Assembly: GCF_019649015.1 (NCBI RefSeq) | Contig: NZ_BLPI01000001.1 | Span: 3,343,001-3,407,000, forward strand | Source: Agarivorans litoreus | GTDB lineage: Bacteria > Pseudomonadota > Gammaproteobacteria > Enterobacterales > Celerinatantimonadaceae | Direction of reading: 5' to 3' | Length of the DNA: 64,000 nt | In this document: piece by piece, positions 50,743 to 61,475 of the stretch | How positions within the stretch are numbered: the stretch's first letter is position 1 | Layout: each line of letters starts with the position of its first letter | Position numbers and translations under genes: made by a program | The notes under the pieces: generated by a model | The model's database searches: none | Told to the model about the DNA's origin: nothing | The model's input: only the letters and a program-made list of their open reading frames with translations

Positions 50743-52128
50743 ATGCAGAAATCAGCACCATTAAGCTTACAAAAAATCATTAAGACGACCATCGCCGCTG
50801 CAGTGGTATCGGCCAGTTTTATTGGCTTCAGCCATGCAGAAGTGGGAGAGCCAGAGAAGGAAGATCTTAAGTTTGGTTTTATTAAACTTACCGACATGGC
50901 TCCACTTGCAGTGGCGTATGAAAAAGGCTACTTCGAAGACGAAGGATTGTATGTTCAGTTAGAAGCGCAAGCTAACTGGAAAGTATTATTAGACCGCGTA
51001 ATTACCGGTGAGCTAGATGGCGCTCACATGTTGGCTGGTCAACCTTTAGGTGCCACCATTGGCTTTGGTACTAAAGCCGACATTATTACAGCGTTCAGCA
51101 TGGACTTAAACGGTAACGCAATTACCGTATCAAACGATATTTGGGCACAGATGAAACCGCACGTGCCACATAAAGATGGTAAGCCTGTTCATCCAATTAA
51201 AGCCGATGCGCTTAAGCCGGTAGTGGATAGTTACGTCGACCAAGGTAAGCCATTTAACATGGGCATGGTATTCCCAGTGTCTACACATAACTACGAGTTA
51301 CGTTACTGGTTAGCTGCTGGTGGTATTCACCCCGGTTACTACGCGCCGCACAAAGGCGATACCTCTGGCAAAATTGATGCTGATGCGCTGTTGTCTGTAA
51401 CGCCACCTCCGCAAATGCCATCAACCATGGAAGCTGGCACTATCTACGGTTACTGTGTGGGTGAACCTTGGAACCAACAAGCCGTATTTAAAGGCATTGG
51501 TGTTCCAGTTGTTACCGACTATGAGATTTGGAAAAACAACCCAGAGAAAGTGTTTGGTGTAAGTAAAGGTTGGGCTGACGAATATCCAAATACCCACATT
51601 CGCGTAGTGAAAGCAATGATTCGTGCAGCTAAGTGGTTGGATGAAGAGAACAACAAAAACCGCCCAGAAGCCGTTAAAATTCTCTCTAAAAGCCAATATG
51701 TTGGTGCCGACCACGACGTAATTGCCAACAGCATGACAGGTACTTTTGAATACGAGAAAGGCGATAAGCGCGAAGTGCCAGACTTTAACGTATTCTTCCG
51801 TTACAACGCGACTTACCCATACTACAGTGACGCGATTTGGTACCTAACGCAGATGCGTCGCTGGGGACAAATTTCTGATAACAAACCAGACTCTTGGTAT
51901 ATGGATATCGCTAAGAAAGTATATCGCCCAGACATTTACGCAATTGCCGCGAAAGAGCTAATTGCTGATGGTGTGATTGATGCTAGCGAGTTTCCTGATT
52001 TTGCTACCGAGAGTGGCTTTAAACCGCCACAAAAACATTTCATTGATAACATTGTTTACGATGGTTCAAAACCCAATGCGTATCTTGAGAAGTTTTCGAT
52101 TGGCCTGAAAAAAGACGACAAGATCTAA
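50743..52128 (+). CDS. nrtA: Nitrate/bicarbonate/cyanate-type ABC transporter substrate-binding protein (NrtA/CmpA-like)
   Basis: A 461-residue periplasmic protein with Sec signal (ending GFSHA at residue 32). NrtA/CmpA-type core: [54 protein letters not shown] and [20 protein letters not shown]. It binds nitrate, nitrite, bicarbonate or cyanate-like anions. The sigma54/NtrC sites point to nitrogen. Nitrate is my default; cyanate is possible because cynS is present. A hairpin at 52150 separates it from the permease. Confidence 0.88.
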   Translation: MQKSAPLSLQKIIKTTIAAAVVSASFIGFSHAEVGEPEKEDLKFGFIKLTDMAPLAVAYEKGYFEDEGLYVQLEAQANWKVLLDRVITGELDGAHMLAGQPLGATIGFGTKADIITAFSMDLNGNAITVSNDIWAQMKPHVPHKDGKPVHPIKADALKPVVDSYVDQGKPFNMGMVFPVSTHNYELRYWLAAGGIHPGYYAPHKGDTSGKIDADALLSVTPPPQMPSTMEAGTIYGYCVGEPWNQQAVFKGIGVPVVTDYEIWKNNPEKVFGVSKGWADEYPNTHIRVVKAMIRAAKWLDEENNKNRPEAVKILSKSQYVGADHDVIANSMTGTFEYEKGDKREVPDFNVFFRYNATYPYYSDAIWYLTQMRRWGQISDNKPDSWYMDIAKKVYRPDIYAIAAKELIADGVIDASEFPDFATESGFKPPQKHFIDNIVYDGSKPNAYLEKFSIGLKKDDKI

Positions 52129-52149
52129 GCCGAATCGTTATTGAGAGCG

Positions 52150-52169
52150 GCCGGGCTTAAGGGCCCGGC
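52150..52169 (+). other. Intra-operon hairpin between nrtA-like and permease genes
   Basis: GCCGGGC / GCCCGGC with a 6-base loop, no U tract, directly after the binding-protein gene. Same position as the potD-potA hairpin; likely 3' mRNA protection. Confidence 0.65.
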
Positions 52170-52197
52170 ATCGAGATTTGCAAAAGGAGTTGTAGAG

Positions 52198-53220
52198 ATG
52201 AAAGACAAGTTAATTCACTCTTTAGAAACTGTAGGATTAAGCCCTATGGTACCCGTGGTTCGTTTGGCTAGCGGTGAAAACCCAAAGCAGCAATGTACCG
52301 AAATATTTGAACGAATAGGCCTGCCTATTTTGGCCATTGCTTTGTTCTTGTTGTTGTGGAGTGTATCAGCGGCAAAAGTACAAACTAGCCTAGGAACCTT
52401 GCCTGGCCCAGCTCAAGTTTGGGAGCAATACCAAGGCTTAGTGGTAGAGCATAAAGAGGAGCGTGCGAAAGAAGAGGCCTTCTATGAACGTCAAGAAGCT
52501 CGCAATGCGAAGAAGCTGGCTAAAAATCCTGATGCAGAAGTAAAAATACGGCCTTACACTGGCAAGGAAACCTTCTTTGACCAGATACTTACCAGTTTAT
52601 ATACGGTATTCACCGGCTTTATACTTGCCAGTTTAATTGCTATCCCAATTGGGGTTGCCTGTGGTTTGAATAAAAAACTCTATGGCGCGGTTAGCCCGAT
52701 TATCCAGATTCTTAAACCGGTTTCGCCATTAGCATGGTTACCAATAGTTACCATGGTGGTGAGTGCGGTTTATGTAAGCAGTGACCCAATGTTTTCTAAG
52801 TCATTCGTGACTTCGGCCATTACAGTAACCTTATGTTCGCTATGGCCAACACTAATTAACACCGCGACGGGCGTTGCATCTATTGATAAAGACTGGTTAA
52901 ACGTTGGGCGAGTGATTCAGTTACATTGGTCTAAGCAAGTGACCAAAATCGCCATTCCAGCTTCTCTGCCAATGATATTCACTGGCTTACGTATCTCACT
53001 CGGTATTGGCTGGATGGTACTTATTGCAGCAGAAATGCTCGCGCAAAACCCTGGCCTAGGTAAATTTGTGTGGGATGAGTTTCAAAACGGTAGTTCTAAC
53101 TCACTAGGGCGTATCATGGTGGCAGTAGTAGTCATTGGCTTAATTGGTTATGTACTTGATTGGTTAATGGTAAGCCTACAAAAAATTATTTCTCATTCAA
53201 GCCCAGAAAGTGCGCGATAG
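52198..53220 (+). CDS. nrtB: Nitrate/bicarbonate/cyanate-type ABC transporter permease (NrtB-like)
   Basis: A 340-residue permease of the binding-protein-dependent type. The hydrophilic N-terminal and middle part (about residues 65-115, RAKEEAFYERQEARNAKKLA) is longer than usual for the family. Membrane segments follow, with the permease loop STSDPMFS-like VYVSSDPMFSKSFVTSAIT and the EAA-type loop (VGRVIQLHWSKQVTKIAIPA). The ATG at 52198 is the start; RBS GGAG is 9 bases before it. Confidence 0.9.
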   Translation: MKDKLIHSLETVGLSPMVPVVRLASGENPKQQCTEIFERIGLPILAIALFLLLWSVSAAKVQTSLGTLPGPAQVWEQYQGLVVEHKEERAKEEAFYERQEARNAKKLAKNPDAEVKIRPYTGKETFFDQILTSLYTVFTGFILASLIAIPIGVACGLNKKLYGAVSPIIQILKPVSPLAWLPIVTMVVSAVYVSSDPMFSKSFVTSAITVTLCSLWPTLINTATGVASIDKDWLNVGRVIQLHWSKQVTKIAIPASLPMIFTGLRISLGIGWMVLIAAEMLAQNPGLGKFVWDEFQNGSSNSLGRIMVAVVVIGLIGYVLDWLMVSLQKIISHSSPESAR

Positions 53221-53235
53221 GATAAGGAAAACATT

Positions 53236-54075
53236 ATGTCTCAGTATTTAGAAATTGATCACGTTAGTATTGATTTCCCCACTAAAAATGGTCCTTTCCG
53301 AGCATTAAATGGGGTGGACTTGAAAATTGCAAAGGGTGAGTTTGTATCCTTAATTGGCCACTCAGGTTGTGGTAAATCTACGGTGTTAAACATTGTGGCG
53401 GGTTTATATAACGCAACAGAAGGTGGTGTGGTATTAGAAGGAAAAGAGGTATTTCAGCCTGGTCCAGACCGCGCAGTTGTGTTTCAAAACCACTCTTTAT
53501 TGCCATGGCTTACTGCTTATCAAAATGTTGAATTGGCGGTAAAAGAAGTATTTAAAGGGCAAAAATCTAAGGCTGAAATGAAAGACTGGATTGAGCACAA
53601 TCTAGAGCTTGTTCACATGAGCCATGCAGCGCATAAGCGACCAGATGAGATTTCGGGGGGGATGAAGCAACGTGTTGGCATTGCTCGCGCGTTAGCCATG
53701 CAACCAAAAGTACTGCTGATGGATGAACCGTTTGGCGCGCTCGATGCGCTAACTCGCGCTCATTTGCAGGACTCTTTAATGGAAATCCAGCAAGAGTTAA
53801 ACAATACGGTAATCATGATTACTCACGATGTAGATGAAGCAGTATTGTTGTCAGATAAAATTGTGATGATGACTAATGGACCAGCGGCAACCATTGGTGA
53901 AGTGCTTGATGTTAAACTTGAGCGACCGCGTGACCGAGTTGCGCTCGCTGATGATCAAGAGTACAACCATTATCGTTCGCAAGTGCTTAAGTTTCTTTAC
54001 GAGCGTCAGCGTAACCCGGCACAAGCTACAAAGAAAGCTAAACCAAAGTTGGTTAAATCCGGTGAAGCCGCGTAA
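53236..54075 (+). CDS. nrtD: Nitrate/bicarbonate/cyanate-type ABC transporter ATP-binding protein (NrtD-like)
   Basis: A 279-residue ATPase. Walker [15 protein letters not shown]-loop [11 protein letters not shown], signature [15 protein letters not shown], Walker [21 protein letters not shown] and switch [16 protein letters not shown]. It closes the nrtABD-type operon. Its terminator (54118-54131 plus 55343-55356) is split by the ISAs1-family insertion. Confidence 0.92.
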   Translation: MSQYLEIDHVSIDFPTKNGPFRALNGVDLKIAKGEFVSLIGHSGCGKSTVLNIVAGLYNATEGGVVLEGKEVFQPGPDRAVVFQNHSLLPWLTAYQNVELAVKEVFKGQKSKAEMKDWIEHNLELVHMSHAAHKRPDEISGGMKQRVGIARALAMQPKVLLMDEPFGALDALTRAHLQDSLMEIQQELNNTVIMITHDVDEAVLLSDKIVMMTNGPAATIGEVLDVKLERPRDRVALADDQEYNHYRSQVLKFLYERQRNPAQATKKAKPKLVKSGEAA

Positions 54076-54117
54076 TTATTACTGTTTAAACCGTTGTTAC
54101 TGAGTTTCTTTCTAACT

Positions 54118-54131
54118 AAAAAGGCCACTAC
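54118..54131 (+). terminator. Left half of the nrt operon terminator, split by an insertion sequence
   Basis: AAAAAGGCCACTAC. Joined to GTAGTGGCCTTTTT at 55343-55356 through TTATAG it forms a 14-bp terminator stem. The insertion sits in the loop, so the hairpin now cannot form in a nascent transcript. Confidence 0.85.
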
Positions 54132-54137
54132 TTATAG
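54128..54137. repeat. Left target site duplication of the ISAs1-family element
   Basis: CTACTTATAG, repeated at 55333-55342. Confidence 0.85.
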
Positions 54138-55332
54138 CAGGGCGGGAGCATACTTTGATGGATTTATAACCCAAAGAAGACTCTTGCCCTATAATCATCG
54201 TTCCAACCCGCTTTCTTCAGCTTCACTTTTTGGCTCGGCGCACCACATTCGCATTGCTTGAGCATATTCATCACAAAACGTCTAGATAACGCAATGTTTT
54301 CAACGGCACCATCTAAAGTAATACGAGAGCTATCTTCTTTAAAAACAACATCTAAAACATAATGTTGGCTGTTCTCAATCCGCCAATGCTGGCGAATATA
54401 ATGGCCCAGTAGTTTGTGGTTTGGCGACAAAGAACTAATGTAGTAAGAGGTATCTACAGTACCTTTACCATTGATCACACGATGGCGTTCCACTGCTATG
54501 ATGCTTCTTATCGTCGGCCATTTCTTCGCCAATTCGTCGGGCAATTTGGCCTTTATCTGAAATACGTATCGCTCTTCGCTGCGACCATGTTTTTTCTCTT
54601 TGACCTCGGTGACTATTTTCTCTTTACCTGCATCAAAAATCGCTTGGAACTGCTCCACAACAGCCGCTCTAAGCTTGGGCTGATTATTCTTAACCTGGAC
54701 AACAACATGCGCTTGTTTTTCTTTGATTTTTTCTAGTGTTTCACGCTGGCAATGCAGTGCATCAACCGTGACAACACTACCCTTTACATTAATGACATCA
54801 AGCATTTGACGAACAATGCTTATTTCACCATTTTTAGTCTCAGTCGGCTTTTGGCTTAGAACGAGGCCACGCTCGGTGTCGTAAGCCGTGACCAACTGCA
54901 ATGCTGTTTTCCTGTCGTTACGATAGGAGCCCCGTAGAACCTTTCCGTCAAAAGCGATAATGGGTTTGTTCTGAGTAGTTCGTTGTTCGTTAATCCAAAG
55001 AGCCAAAGCTTCAAGCAAAGATTCCGCAACAACGGAACGCAAGATGCGAGCTATCGTGTGTCTTCGAGGGATGCCATGCTCGAATGGTCGATATTTTCTT
55101 AACCAGTCGAGTTTTTCTTCTCCAAAAAATTCAATGTCTTGCCAACCTTCGCATCCCGATGCGATAGCGCTGATCACAAGGAACATAACATCAATAAGGT
55201 TGTGTTTCTGGTTGATGTCCGATCGAGTATCTTCTACAACAGATAAGTGTTCAATAAGGTTCAAAATGACTGTGCTGCTGAGGGTTTGGCACAATTAGAT
55301 CATATTAGTTAACAAAGTGCGATCCCGCCCTG
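54138..55332 (-). mobile_element. ISAs1-family insertion sequence, complete
   Basis: A 1195-base element with inverted ends CAGGGCGGGAGCATACTTTG (left) and CAGGGCGGGATCGCACTTTG (right, complement). One transposase on the minus strand. Exact 10-base duplication CTACTTATAG at both sides. It lies in the loop of the nrtABD terminator. The intact state indicates a recent insertion. Confidence 0.93.
54164..55294 (-). CDS. ISAs1-family transposase
   Basis: A 376-residue DDE transposase. HxH-type N-terminus (NLIDVMFLVISAIASGCEGW, DIEFFGEEKLDWLRKY), then the DDE core: first Asp IIAFDGKVLRGSYR, second Asp VVTVDALHCQRETLEKI, and Glu in VVFKEDSSRI region following IRQHWRIENSQHYVLDV. The start seems to be TTG at 55294. 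No internal stop. Confidence 0.94.
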   Translation of the reverse strand: MCQTLSSTVILNLIEHLSVVEDTRSDINQKHNLIDVMFLVISAIASGCEGWQDIEFFGEEKLDWLRKYRPFEHGIPRRHTIARILRSVVAESLLEALALWINEQRTTQNKPIIAFDGKVLRGSYRNDRKTALQLVTAYDTERGLVLSQKPTETKNGEISIVRQMLDVINVKGSVVTVDALHCQRETLEKIKEKQAHVVVQVKNNQPKLRAAVVEQFQAIFDAGKEKIVTEVKEKKHGRSEERYVFQIKAKLPDELAKKWPTIRSIIAVERHRVINGKGTVDTSYYISSLSPNHKLLGHYIRQHWRIENSQHYVLDVVFKEDSSRITLDGAVENIALSRRFVMNMLKQCECGAPSQKVKLKKAGWNDDYRARVFFGL

Positions 55333-55342
55333 CTACTTATAG
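55333..55342. repeat. Right target site duplication
   Basis: CTACTTATAG, identical to 54128-54137. Confidence 0.85.
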
Positions 55343-55356
55343 GTAGTGGCCTTTTT
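55343..55356 (+). terminator. Right half of the split nrt terminator
   Basis: GTAGTGGCCTTTTT; see 54118-54131. The remaining gap to dapB (55357-55605) holds no gene and no clear regulatory motif. Confidence 0.85.
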
Positions 55357-55572
55357 AGTACGAGCGCTCTCAATAGAGCAAGTCACCTGAGCTTGGGATA
55401 ATAAAACTATCTCGCCAGAAACATGAAGCTAGATTAAGTACTGGGTTGTAGAATTCTCGTCACTTTCTTATTCCGAGTTCAGGTTAAATAGGTTTTTAAG
55501 CACTTTAGGCTGATATTTAGGCTAAACCTCGTTTTATATAGCTTGCTTTGCTATAGTCGAGCCACAAATTAA

Positions 55573-56418
<846 letters not shown>

Positions 56419-56455
56419 TAAATAAGCTTTATTAATCTTTATTGCTTTTTATAAA

Positions 56456-56481
56456 TAAACGTCGCAATGCGACGTTTTTTA
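56456..56481 (+). terminator. dapB terminator
   Basis: AAACGTCGCA / TGCGACGTTT with no spacer bases and a T tract, about 40 bases after the dapB stop. Confidence 0.85.
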
Positions 56482-56522
56482 TTCCTTAAATTTTACATTA
56501 GTATTTTATCCCGATAAAACTA

Positions 56523-56562
56523 TTGAAAGCGTTATCAAGAGTTTTTTTGAAAGCGTTTTCAA
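56523..56562 (+). promoter_or_regulatory. Tandem LacI-family operators upstream of the pullulanase
   Basis: Two near-identical palindromes with the central CG of LacI-family sites: TTGAAAGCGTTATCAA (56523-56538) and TTGAAAGCGTTTTCAA (56547-56562), 24 bases apart centre to centre. Most likely a maltose/starch repressor (MalR-type). No repressor gene is in the window. Within the 359-base gap before pulA these are the only clear elements. Confidence 0.7.
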
Positions 56563-56777
56563 GGATTATGTTCTTTGAGCGGTCTCACAAAGCCTATAAA
56601 AAATACAGTAATGTGACATTGTGTTACTCAAAGTTACGTTGTCGTCACAGTCCTTTTGGTCTTGAACCCCTAACTTATGTGCATCTCGTCCAATGGAAGG
56701 CGAGAGCAAATAAAACCCAAACATAAAAACAGTAATTTACTGAATATCGGTTCAGTAAAAGGAAAGGAAAGGCTGAC

Positions 56778-59700
56778 ATGGATATAAAAATTAGTAGGCT
56801 AGCTAAGCTTACCATGCCATTCGTAGTAGCAGTTGCAATTACAGCTTGTGGCAGTAGCAAAACAGAAATTGTACCGGAGGTACAAGAGCCTTCGGTTTCA
56901 GTGCCAGAAGTAGTTGAAACTGATCCCGTAATTGTTTTACCTGGTGCAGCACCTGCACCTTCAGCGGAACAGTTTGGATTTAGTTACGTGGCCGAAGTTG
57001 CTAATGGAGCTTCAGCCCAAGTAGCACTTAGTGCCCGAGCGACAGAATATAATGCTTGGGTTTTGCAATGTGCTGATAGCTCTTATACAGCGGAAGGAAA
57101 TGATGACTTTGGTCCTTCTTGGCTTATTAATGTAAGTGAGCTTGATACATGTACGGATTTCAAAGTTCTTGACGAGAATCTAGAAGAAAAGGCCTCATTT
57201 ACTGCTAGCGCAAGCTTAGCGGGTAAAAACGTTGGTATTGCAGAAGGAAGCAGTGACCTGATTGAGGGCTCAAGAGGCGATTTATTGTTAACTGGTCAAG
57301 GCCTGCCTCAAGCTGGTACTGATGTTGTATTACCTGAAGTAGAGGCTCCAGGAGATCATGAAGCTGCAAGTAGCGGTCAAATAGCATTACAGATTTATGA
57401 TCCAATGGGTGATTTTGCAGATGATTATGACTCAATGAACCTTCATCTTTGGAAAGATGGATGTGATAATTCTCCGTTAAGTGACAGCATTCTAAATAAC
57501 GGGTGGGATGATGTAAGTGTTACCCCTGATACTTCAGATGAGTTCGGTCCTGTATGGTATTTACCTATTGATGCCGACGAAGGCTGCTTCAATGTTATTT
57601 TCCGTACTAACGAAAACAAAGATAAGTTAATTGGCGATGACCTAAGAATTGATGTCGCTACAATGGGCGAAAATCGTTCAATTACCTTTATGCCTAGTAA
57701 CAGTACTCAGTTTGCTAGTCGAGATGTTGCATTTGAAGAAGCGGGTCCTTCTGCTGGATTTGAGGTCAATACTATTGGTGCAATCATGCTAGATGATAAG
57801 ACCATCGCCTGGAGAGGTGGTGATGGAGCATCTATGGTTCAGTTGATGTTTACCCATGATGGCGAATTCTCTGTTTCCGATGGTGTAGTTAGTGGGTCAT
57901 CGATAGTTTTGTCTGGTAGCACCTTATCTGATGAACAGAAAGCGAAATTTCCACATTTAGCTAATTACCCAGCATTCAGCTTACCAAGCCTTCCTGAGTC
58001 AATTTCTTTATCAGATATATTAAAAGGCAGCGTTGTTGCCATAGCTTCTGATGAAGCTGGTGAAATGCGTTCTGTTACGGCTGTTCAATATGCGGGAGCT
58101 CTAGATGCATTGTATGCTGAAGCAGCTACTGAACTAGAATTTGGTGCGGTTGTTGGAGCAGATCAAACAACTTTCCGAATTTGGGCTCCGACGGCGACAA
58201 ATGTTGAGTTAGTTTTATATAACAATGACAAAACAGAACGTGAACGCATCCCAATGGTTGAGGATAAAGCTTCAGGTAGTTGGAGTGTAAGCTCAGCTAA
58301 TGGAGATGTAGATCGTAGCTATTACCGTTACGCTTTAACTGTTTTTAACCCAAGTAAGCAAAAAGTTTATGGTTATGAGGTTACTGACCCTTATTCGCTA
58401 AGTTTGTCGATGAACTCTTTATACAGCCAAGTTGTAGATTTAGATGCCGATGATCTAAAACCAGCAGGATGGGATTCTTTAGAAGCTCCGCATTCTCAGT
58501 TGGGTAGTGATTTGTCCGATATGATTATTTATGAAGCTCACGTACGAGACTTTTCTTCATTAGATGTTAGTACTGAAAATAAAGGTAAGTACTTAGCATT
58601 CACTGAAGAAGGTACTGTACCAACCGAGCATTTGAAATCACTGAGTGAGGCAGGACTAACACATTTACATTTAATGCCGGTATTTGACCTAGCAACAATT
58701 AACGAAGATCCTGCAAAAGTTGCAAATATCGATGATGCCTTTAGTAAGTTGTGTTCTGTTAACCCAGCAGTAAATGAGTCAGAATTTTCTTCTTATTGTG
58801 GTAGCGGACAAACTTTAGCCGAAGTATTTGCTGAGTTAAGCGATGAAGACGGAATAGAGTCGCCAAAAGTTCAAGCTCTTAATGAGTACGTTCGTGGTGT
58901 AGATAGCTATAACTGGGGCTATGATCCTTATCATTTCAACGTGCCAGAAGGCTCTTACTCAACCAACGCGGAAGGCACAGCTCGTATTTTAGAATTCCGT
59001 GAAATGGTTAAGTCGGTTAAAGAAACACTCGGGTTAAATGTAGTTGTAGACGTGGTGTATAACCATACTAATGCATCTGGTCTAAATGATAAGTCGGTTC
59101 TAGATAAAGTAGTTCCTCTTTATTATCAGCGCTTAGTTCCTGACACTGGCATGGTCGAAACTTCGACATGTTGTGACAATACTGCTCCTGAGCATGCAAT
59201 GTACGCCAAGTTTATTGATGATTCTCTTGAGCTTTGGACAGAGCAATACAAAATCGACGCATATCGTTGGGACTTAATGGGGCACCATCCTTTAGAGCAA
59301 ATGATTGGTACATTAGAGGCTGCTAGAGCTGTTAATCCAGAAGTTTACTTTTACGGTGAAGGTTGGAACTTCGGTGAAGTTCAAGATGACCGCCGTTTCG
59401 TTCAAGCTACTCAGAAAAATTTGGGCGGCACTGGTATAGGGTCTTTCTCTGACCGTTTACGTGATGCGGTTCGAGGCGGTAGCCCATTTGATGAAGCTGA
59501 CGGTATCAGAGCTGCTCAGGGCTTTGGTAATGGAGCTTATGTGTTGCCAAATGAATTAGTTTCCTTAGAAGGTGAAGCTAATGAAGATGGTCAAACTCCA
59601 GGTGATATTGAAAAGGCTAGAGCGTTACATCAAGCAGATTTAACTCGTTTGGGAATGGCGGCTAACCTTAGCGATTTCTTGATGATGACTAAAGATGATG

Positions 59701-61163
59701 TAGCCATGTACGGCAGCAGTGTTGATTATAATGGTCAAGAAGCTGGTTACGCTGAAGAACCTTGGGAAATACAAAACTATGTATCAAAGCATGATAACCA
59801 AACGCTTTGGGACATTAACATGTACAAAGTGTCACATGAAGCTAGCGCTGAAGACCGCGTTAAAATGCAGGGGGTAGCTTTATCAACAGTGATGCTAGGT
59901 CAAGCTATTCCATTTACTCACATGGGTGTTGAGTTGCTACGTTCTAAATCTATGCAGCGGGATTCATATGATTATGGCGATTGGTATAACAAGGTTGACT
60001 TTACTTTAGCGGACAACAACTGGGATAAAGGTCTACCTGCAGCAGACAAAGATCAGGCTAACTATGCCACTATCGCTGGTGTGTTAACTGATAAAGCGCA
60101 ACCTGCAGCAATTGACATGATGAACTCTGTTGATGTTTACAAAGAGTTGCTTCGTTTACGTAAAGCTTCACCTTTGATGACGCTACCTAGTGGTCAAGAA
60201 ATCATTGACCGAGTTGACTTCCGAAATGTAGGGTCTAGTCAGACACCTGGTTTAATCGTTATGACAATTGATAATGGTTTAACTCAAGAAACAGACTTAG
60301 ATGCTAATTTAGACGGCATTGTTGTCATTGTGAATGCTACCCCTGAATCTCAGATGGTAAACAACTTTATTGATGGCGAAGGGGCTCCAATTGTTCTTGC
60401 TAACCTTGAATTGAGTGATGCTCACTCAGATGCAAACTCAATTGCTGGAGACGCAAGTTTTGCTGACGGTAAGTTTACCGTTCCTGCTTGGTCATCAGCC
60501 GTATTTAATATGGTTCGAGATGGCGAGCGTGGTATGGGTCTACCACAATCTGATAAAGGTGATGTACCGCCAATGGGACTAGCTAAAGTCTATGTGGCTG
60601 GTGGTATGAACGGGTGGACAGTAGATGGCACAGAAGCTAGTTATAGCGGTGATGGCATCTATTCAGCAGACGTTGCGTTGTTAGAGTCTCAAGAATACAA
60701 ATTCACGTTAGGTGATTGGGGTTTAGCGAATTGGGGCTGTGGCGCAAGCAATTGTGCTGTTAACTTTACTCAAGCTGGTTACTACACATTAAGTTTAGAT
60801 GCGACTGATTCTGCTAATCCTGTTGTTCAAGAGGAGGTGCTAAAAGAAGCGTTTGCTGATATCGCTATGCATATGCCTGGAAGCTTAAATGAATGGTCTC
60901 ACAACGCTCAATCTTCTATGACATACGTAAATGGTGCTAGCTACACAATTACTTTCACAACGGACTCGGCCGTTAGTTTCAAAATTACTGGCAGTACTTG
61001 GGGAACTTACGAGCATGGATATGCTGATGTGAATGTTGCTGAAGGTTCTTTGGCGTTAGCTGATGATAGCGGTAATATTCAATTTACCCCTGCAGCAGCT
61101 GGAACTTATGTTCTTACTTTTGATTTAGTTAGTAAAAACATTTCAGTTAACCTACAGCAGTAA
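56778..61163 (+). CDS. pulA: Pullulanase-type alpha-1,6-glucosidase lipoprotein (GH13)
   Basis: A 1461-residue secreted debranching enzyme for starch and pullulan. Lipobox ITAC (Cys about residue 24). Order: two CBM41-like N-terminal modules with VSELDTCTDFKVLDE and YDSMNLHLWKDGCDNSP; CBM48 (FRIWAPTATNVELVLYNN, about 475); GH13 catalytic core with YNWGYDPYHFNVPEGSYST, VVVDVVYNHTNAS, nucleophile in IDAYRWDLMGHH, acid in YFYGEGWNFGEV, and VSKHDNQTLWD. Two further C-terminal modules begin VAGGMNGWTVDG and MHMPGSLNEWSHN. The strand YRWDL replaces the usual FRFDL. Tandem operators precede it. Confidence 0.93.
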   Translation: MDIKISRLAKLTMPFVVAVAITACGSSKTEIVPEVQEPSVSVPEVVETDPVIVLPGAAPAPSAEQFGFSYVAEVANGASAQVALSARATEYNAWVLQCADSSYTAEGNDDFGPSWLINVSELDTCTDFKVLDENLEEKASFTASASLAGKNVGIAEGSSDLIEGSRGDLLLTGQGLPQAGTDVVLPEVEAPGDHEAASSGQIALQIYDPMGDFADDYDSMNLHLWKDGCDNSPLSDSILNNGWDDVSVTPDTSDEFGPVWYLPIDADEGCFNVIFRTNENKDKLIGDDLRIDVATMGENRSITFMPSNSTQFASRDVAFEEAGPSAGFEVNTIGAIMLDDKTIAWRGGDGASMVQLMFTHDGEFSVSDGVVSGSSIVLSGSTLSDEQKAKFPHLANYPAFSLPSLPESISLSDILKGSVVAIASDEAGEMRSVTAVQYAGALDALYAEAATELEFGAVVGADQTTFRIWAPTATNVELVLYNNDKTERERIPMVEDKASGSWSVSSANGDVDRSYYRYALTVFNPSKQKVYGYEVTDPYSLSLSMNSLYSQVVDLDADDLKPAGWDSLEAPHSQLGSDLSDMIIYEAHVRDFSSLDVSTENKGKYLAFTEEGTVPTEHLKSLSEAGLTHLHLMPVFDLATINEDPAKVANIDDAFSKLCSVNPAVNESEFSSYCGSGQTLAEVFAELSDEDGIESPKVQALNEYVRGVDSYNWGYDPYHFNVPEGSYSTNAEGTARILEFREMVKSVKETLGLNVVVDVVYNHTNASGLNDKSVLDKVVPLYYQRLVPDTGMVETSTCCDNTAPEHAMYAKFIDDSLELWTEQYKIDAYRWDLMGHHPLEQMIGTLEAARAVNPEVYFYGEGWNFGEVQDDRRFVQATQKNLGGTGIGSFSDRLRDAVRGGSPFDEADGIRAAQGFGNGAYVLPNELVSLEGEANEDGQTPGDIEKARALHQADLTRLGMAANLSDFLMMTKDDVAMYGSSVDYNGQEAGYAEEPWEIQNYVSKHDNQTLWDINMYKVSHEASAEDRVKMQGVALSTVMLGQAIPFTHMGVELLRSKSMQRDSYDYGDWYNKVDFTLADNNWDKGLPAADKDQANYATIAGVLTDKAQPAAIDMMNSVDVYKELLRLRKASPLMTLPSGQEIIDRVDFRNVGSSQTPGLIVMTIDNGLTQETDLDANLDGIVVIVNATPESQMVNNFIDGEGAPIVLANLELSDAHSDANSIAGDASFADGKFTVPAWSSAVFNMVRDGERGMGLPQSDKGDVPPMGLAKVYVAGGMNGWTVDGTEASYSGDGIYSADVALLESQEYKFTLGDWGLANWGCGASNCAVNFTQAGYYTLSLDATDSANPVVQEEVLKEAFADIAMHMPGSLNEWSHNAQSSMTYVNGASYTITFTTDSAVSFKITGSTWGTYEHGYADVNVAEGSLALADDSGNIQFTPAAAGTYVLTFDLVSKNISVNLQQ

Positions 61164-61181
61164 GTAGTTAGTCACTTATAT

Positions 61182-61210
61182 AAAGCCGCTCATACCAGAG
61201 CGGCTTTTTT
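61182..61210 (+). terminator. Pullulanase terminator
   Basis: AAAGCCGCTC / GAGCGGCTTT with an 8-base loop, T tract. Confidence 0.9.
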
Positions 61211-61337
61211 ATTTAGCGTCTTCAGTAGCTGATATGCTTTACAATTAGCGTAAACTTCTAGTCCTTTCCTATCCAAGGAAACATTATGTTTTGAGGGGTT
61301 TCTTCTTAAACTGGACCATAAAGCTTGTTTTTATAAG

Positions 61338-61355
61338 TTTGTATAAAAATTGATA
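61338..61355 (+). promoter_or_regulatory. ArgR box of carAB
   Basis: TTTGTATAAAAATTGATA: 16 of 18 positions fit the ARG consensus TNTGAATWWWWATTCANW. It overlaps the -35 hexamer of the carA promoter. Confidence 0.6.
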
Positions 61356-61382
61356 GACCTTTTTCAATATCTCTTCTATAAT
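61354..61382 (+). promoter_or_regulatory. carA promoter
   Basis: TAGACC and TATAAT with a 17-base spacer, about 95 bases before the carA start; the ArgR box overlaps its upstream edge. No other feature is evident in the 61211-61475 leader. Confidence 0.55.
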
Positions 61383-61475
61383 CCGCGGAATTTGCCAAAA
61401 TTTTATCGTATTGGGCTAAAGTTTACCCTTTAGTTCAACTTTGTCGTGTCGACAGTTCTTTGTTAGGAGGTTGCC

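Noticed and set aside
56523-56726. 67-residue frame in the pullulanase leader
   Set aside because: It starts inside the tandem operators and has no independent support.
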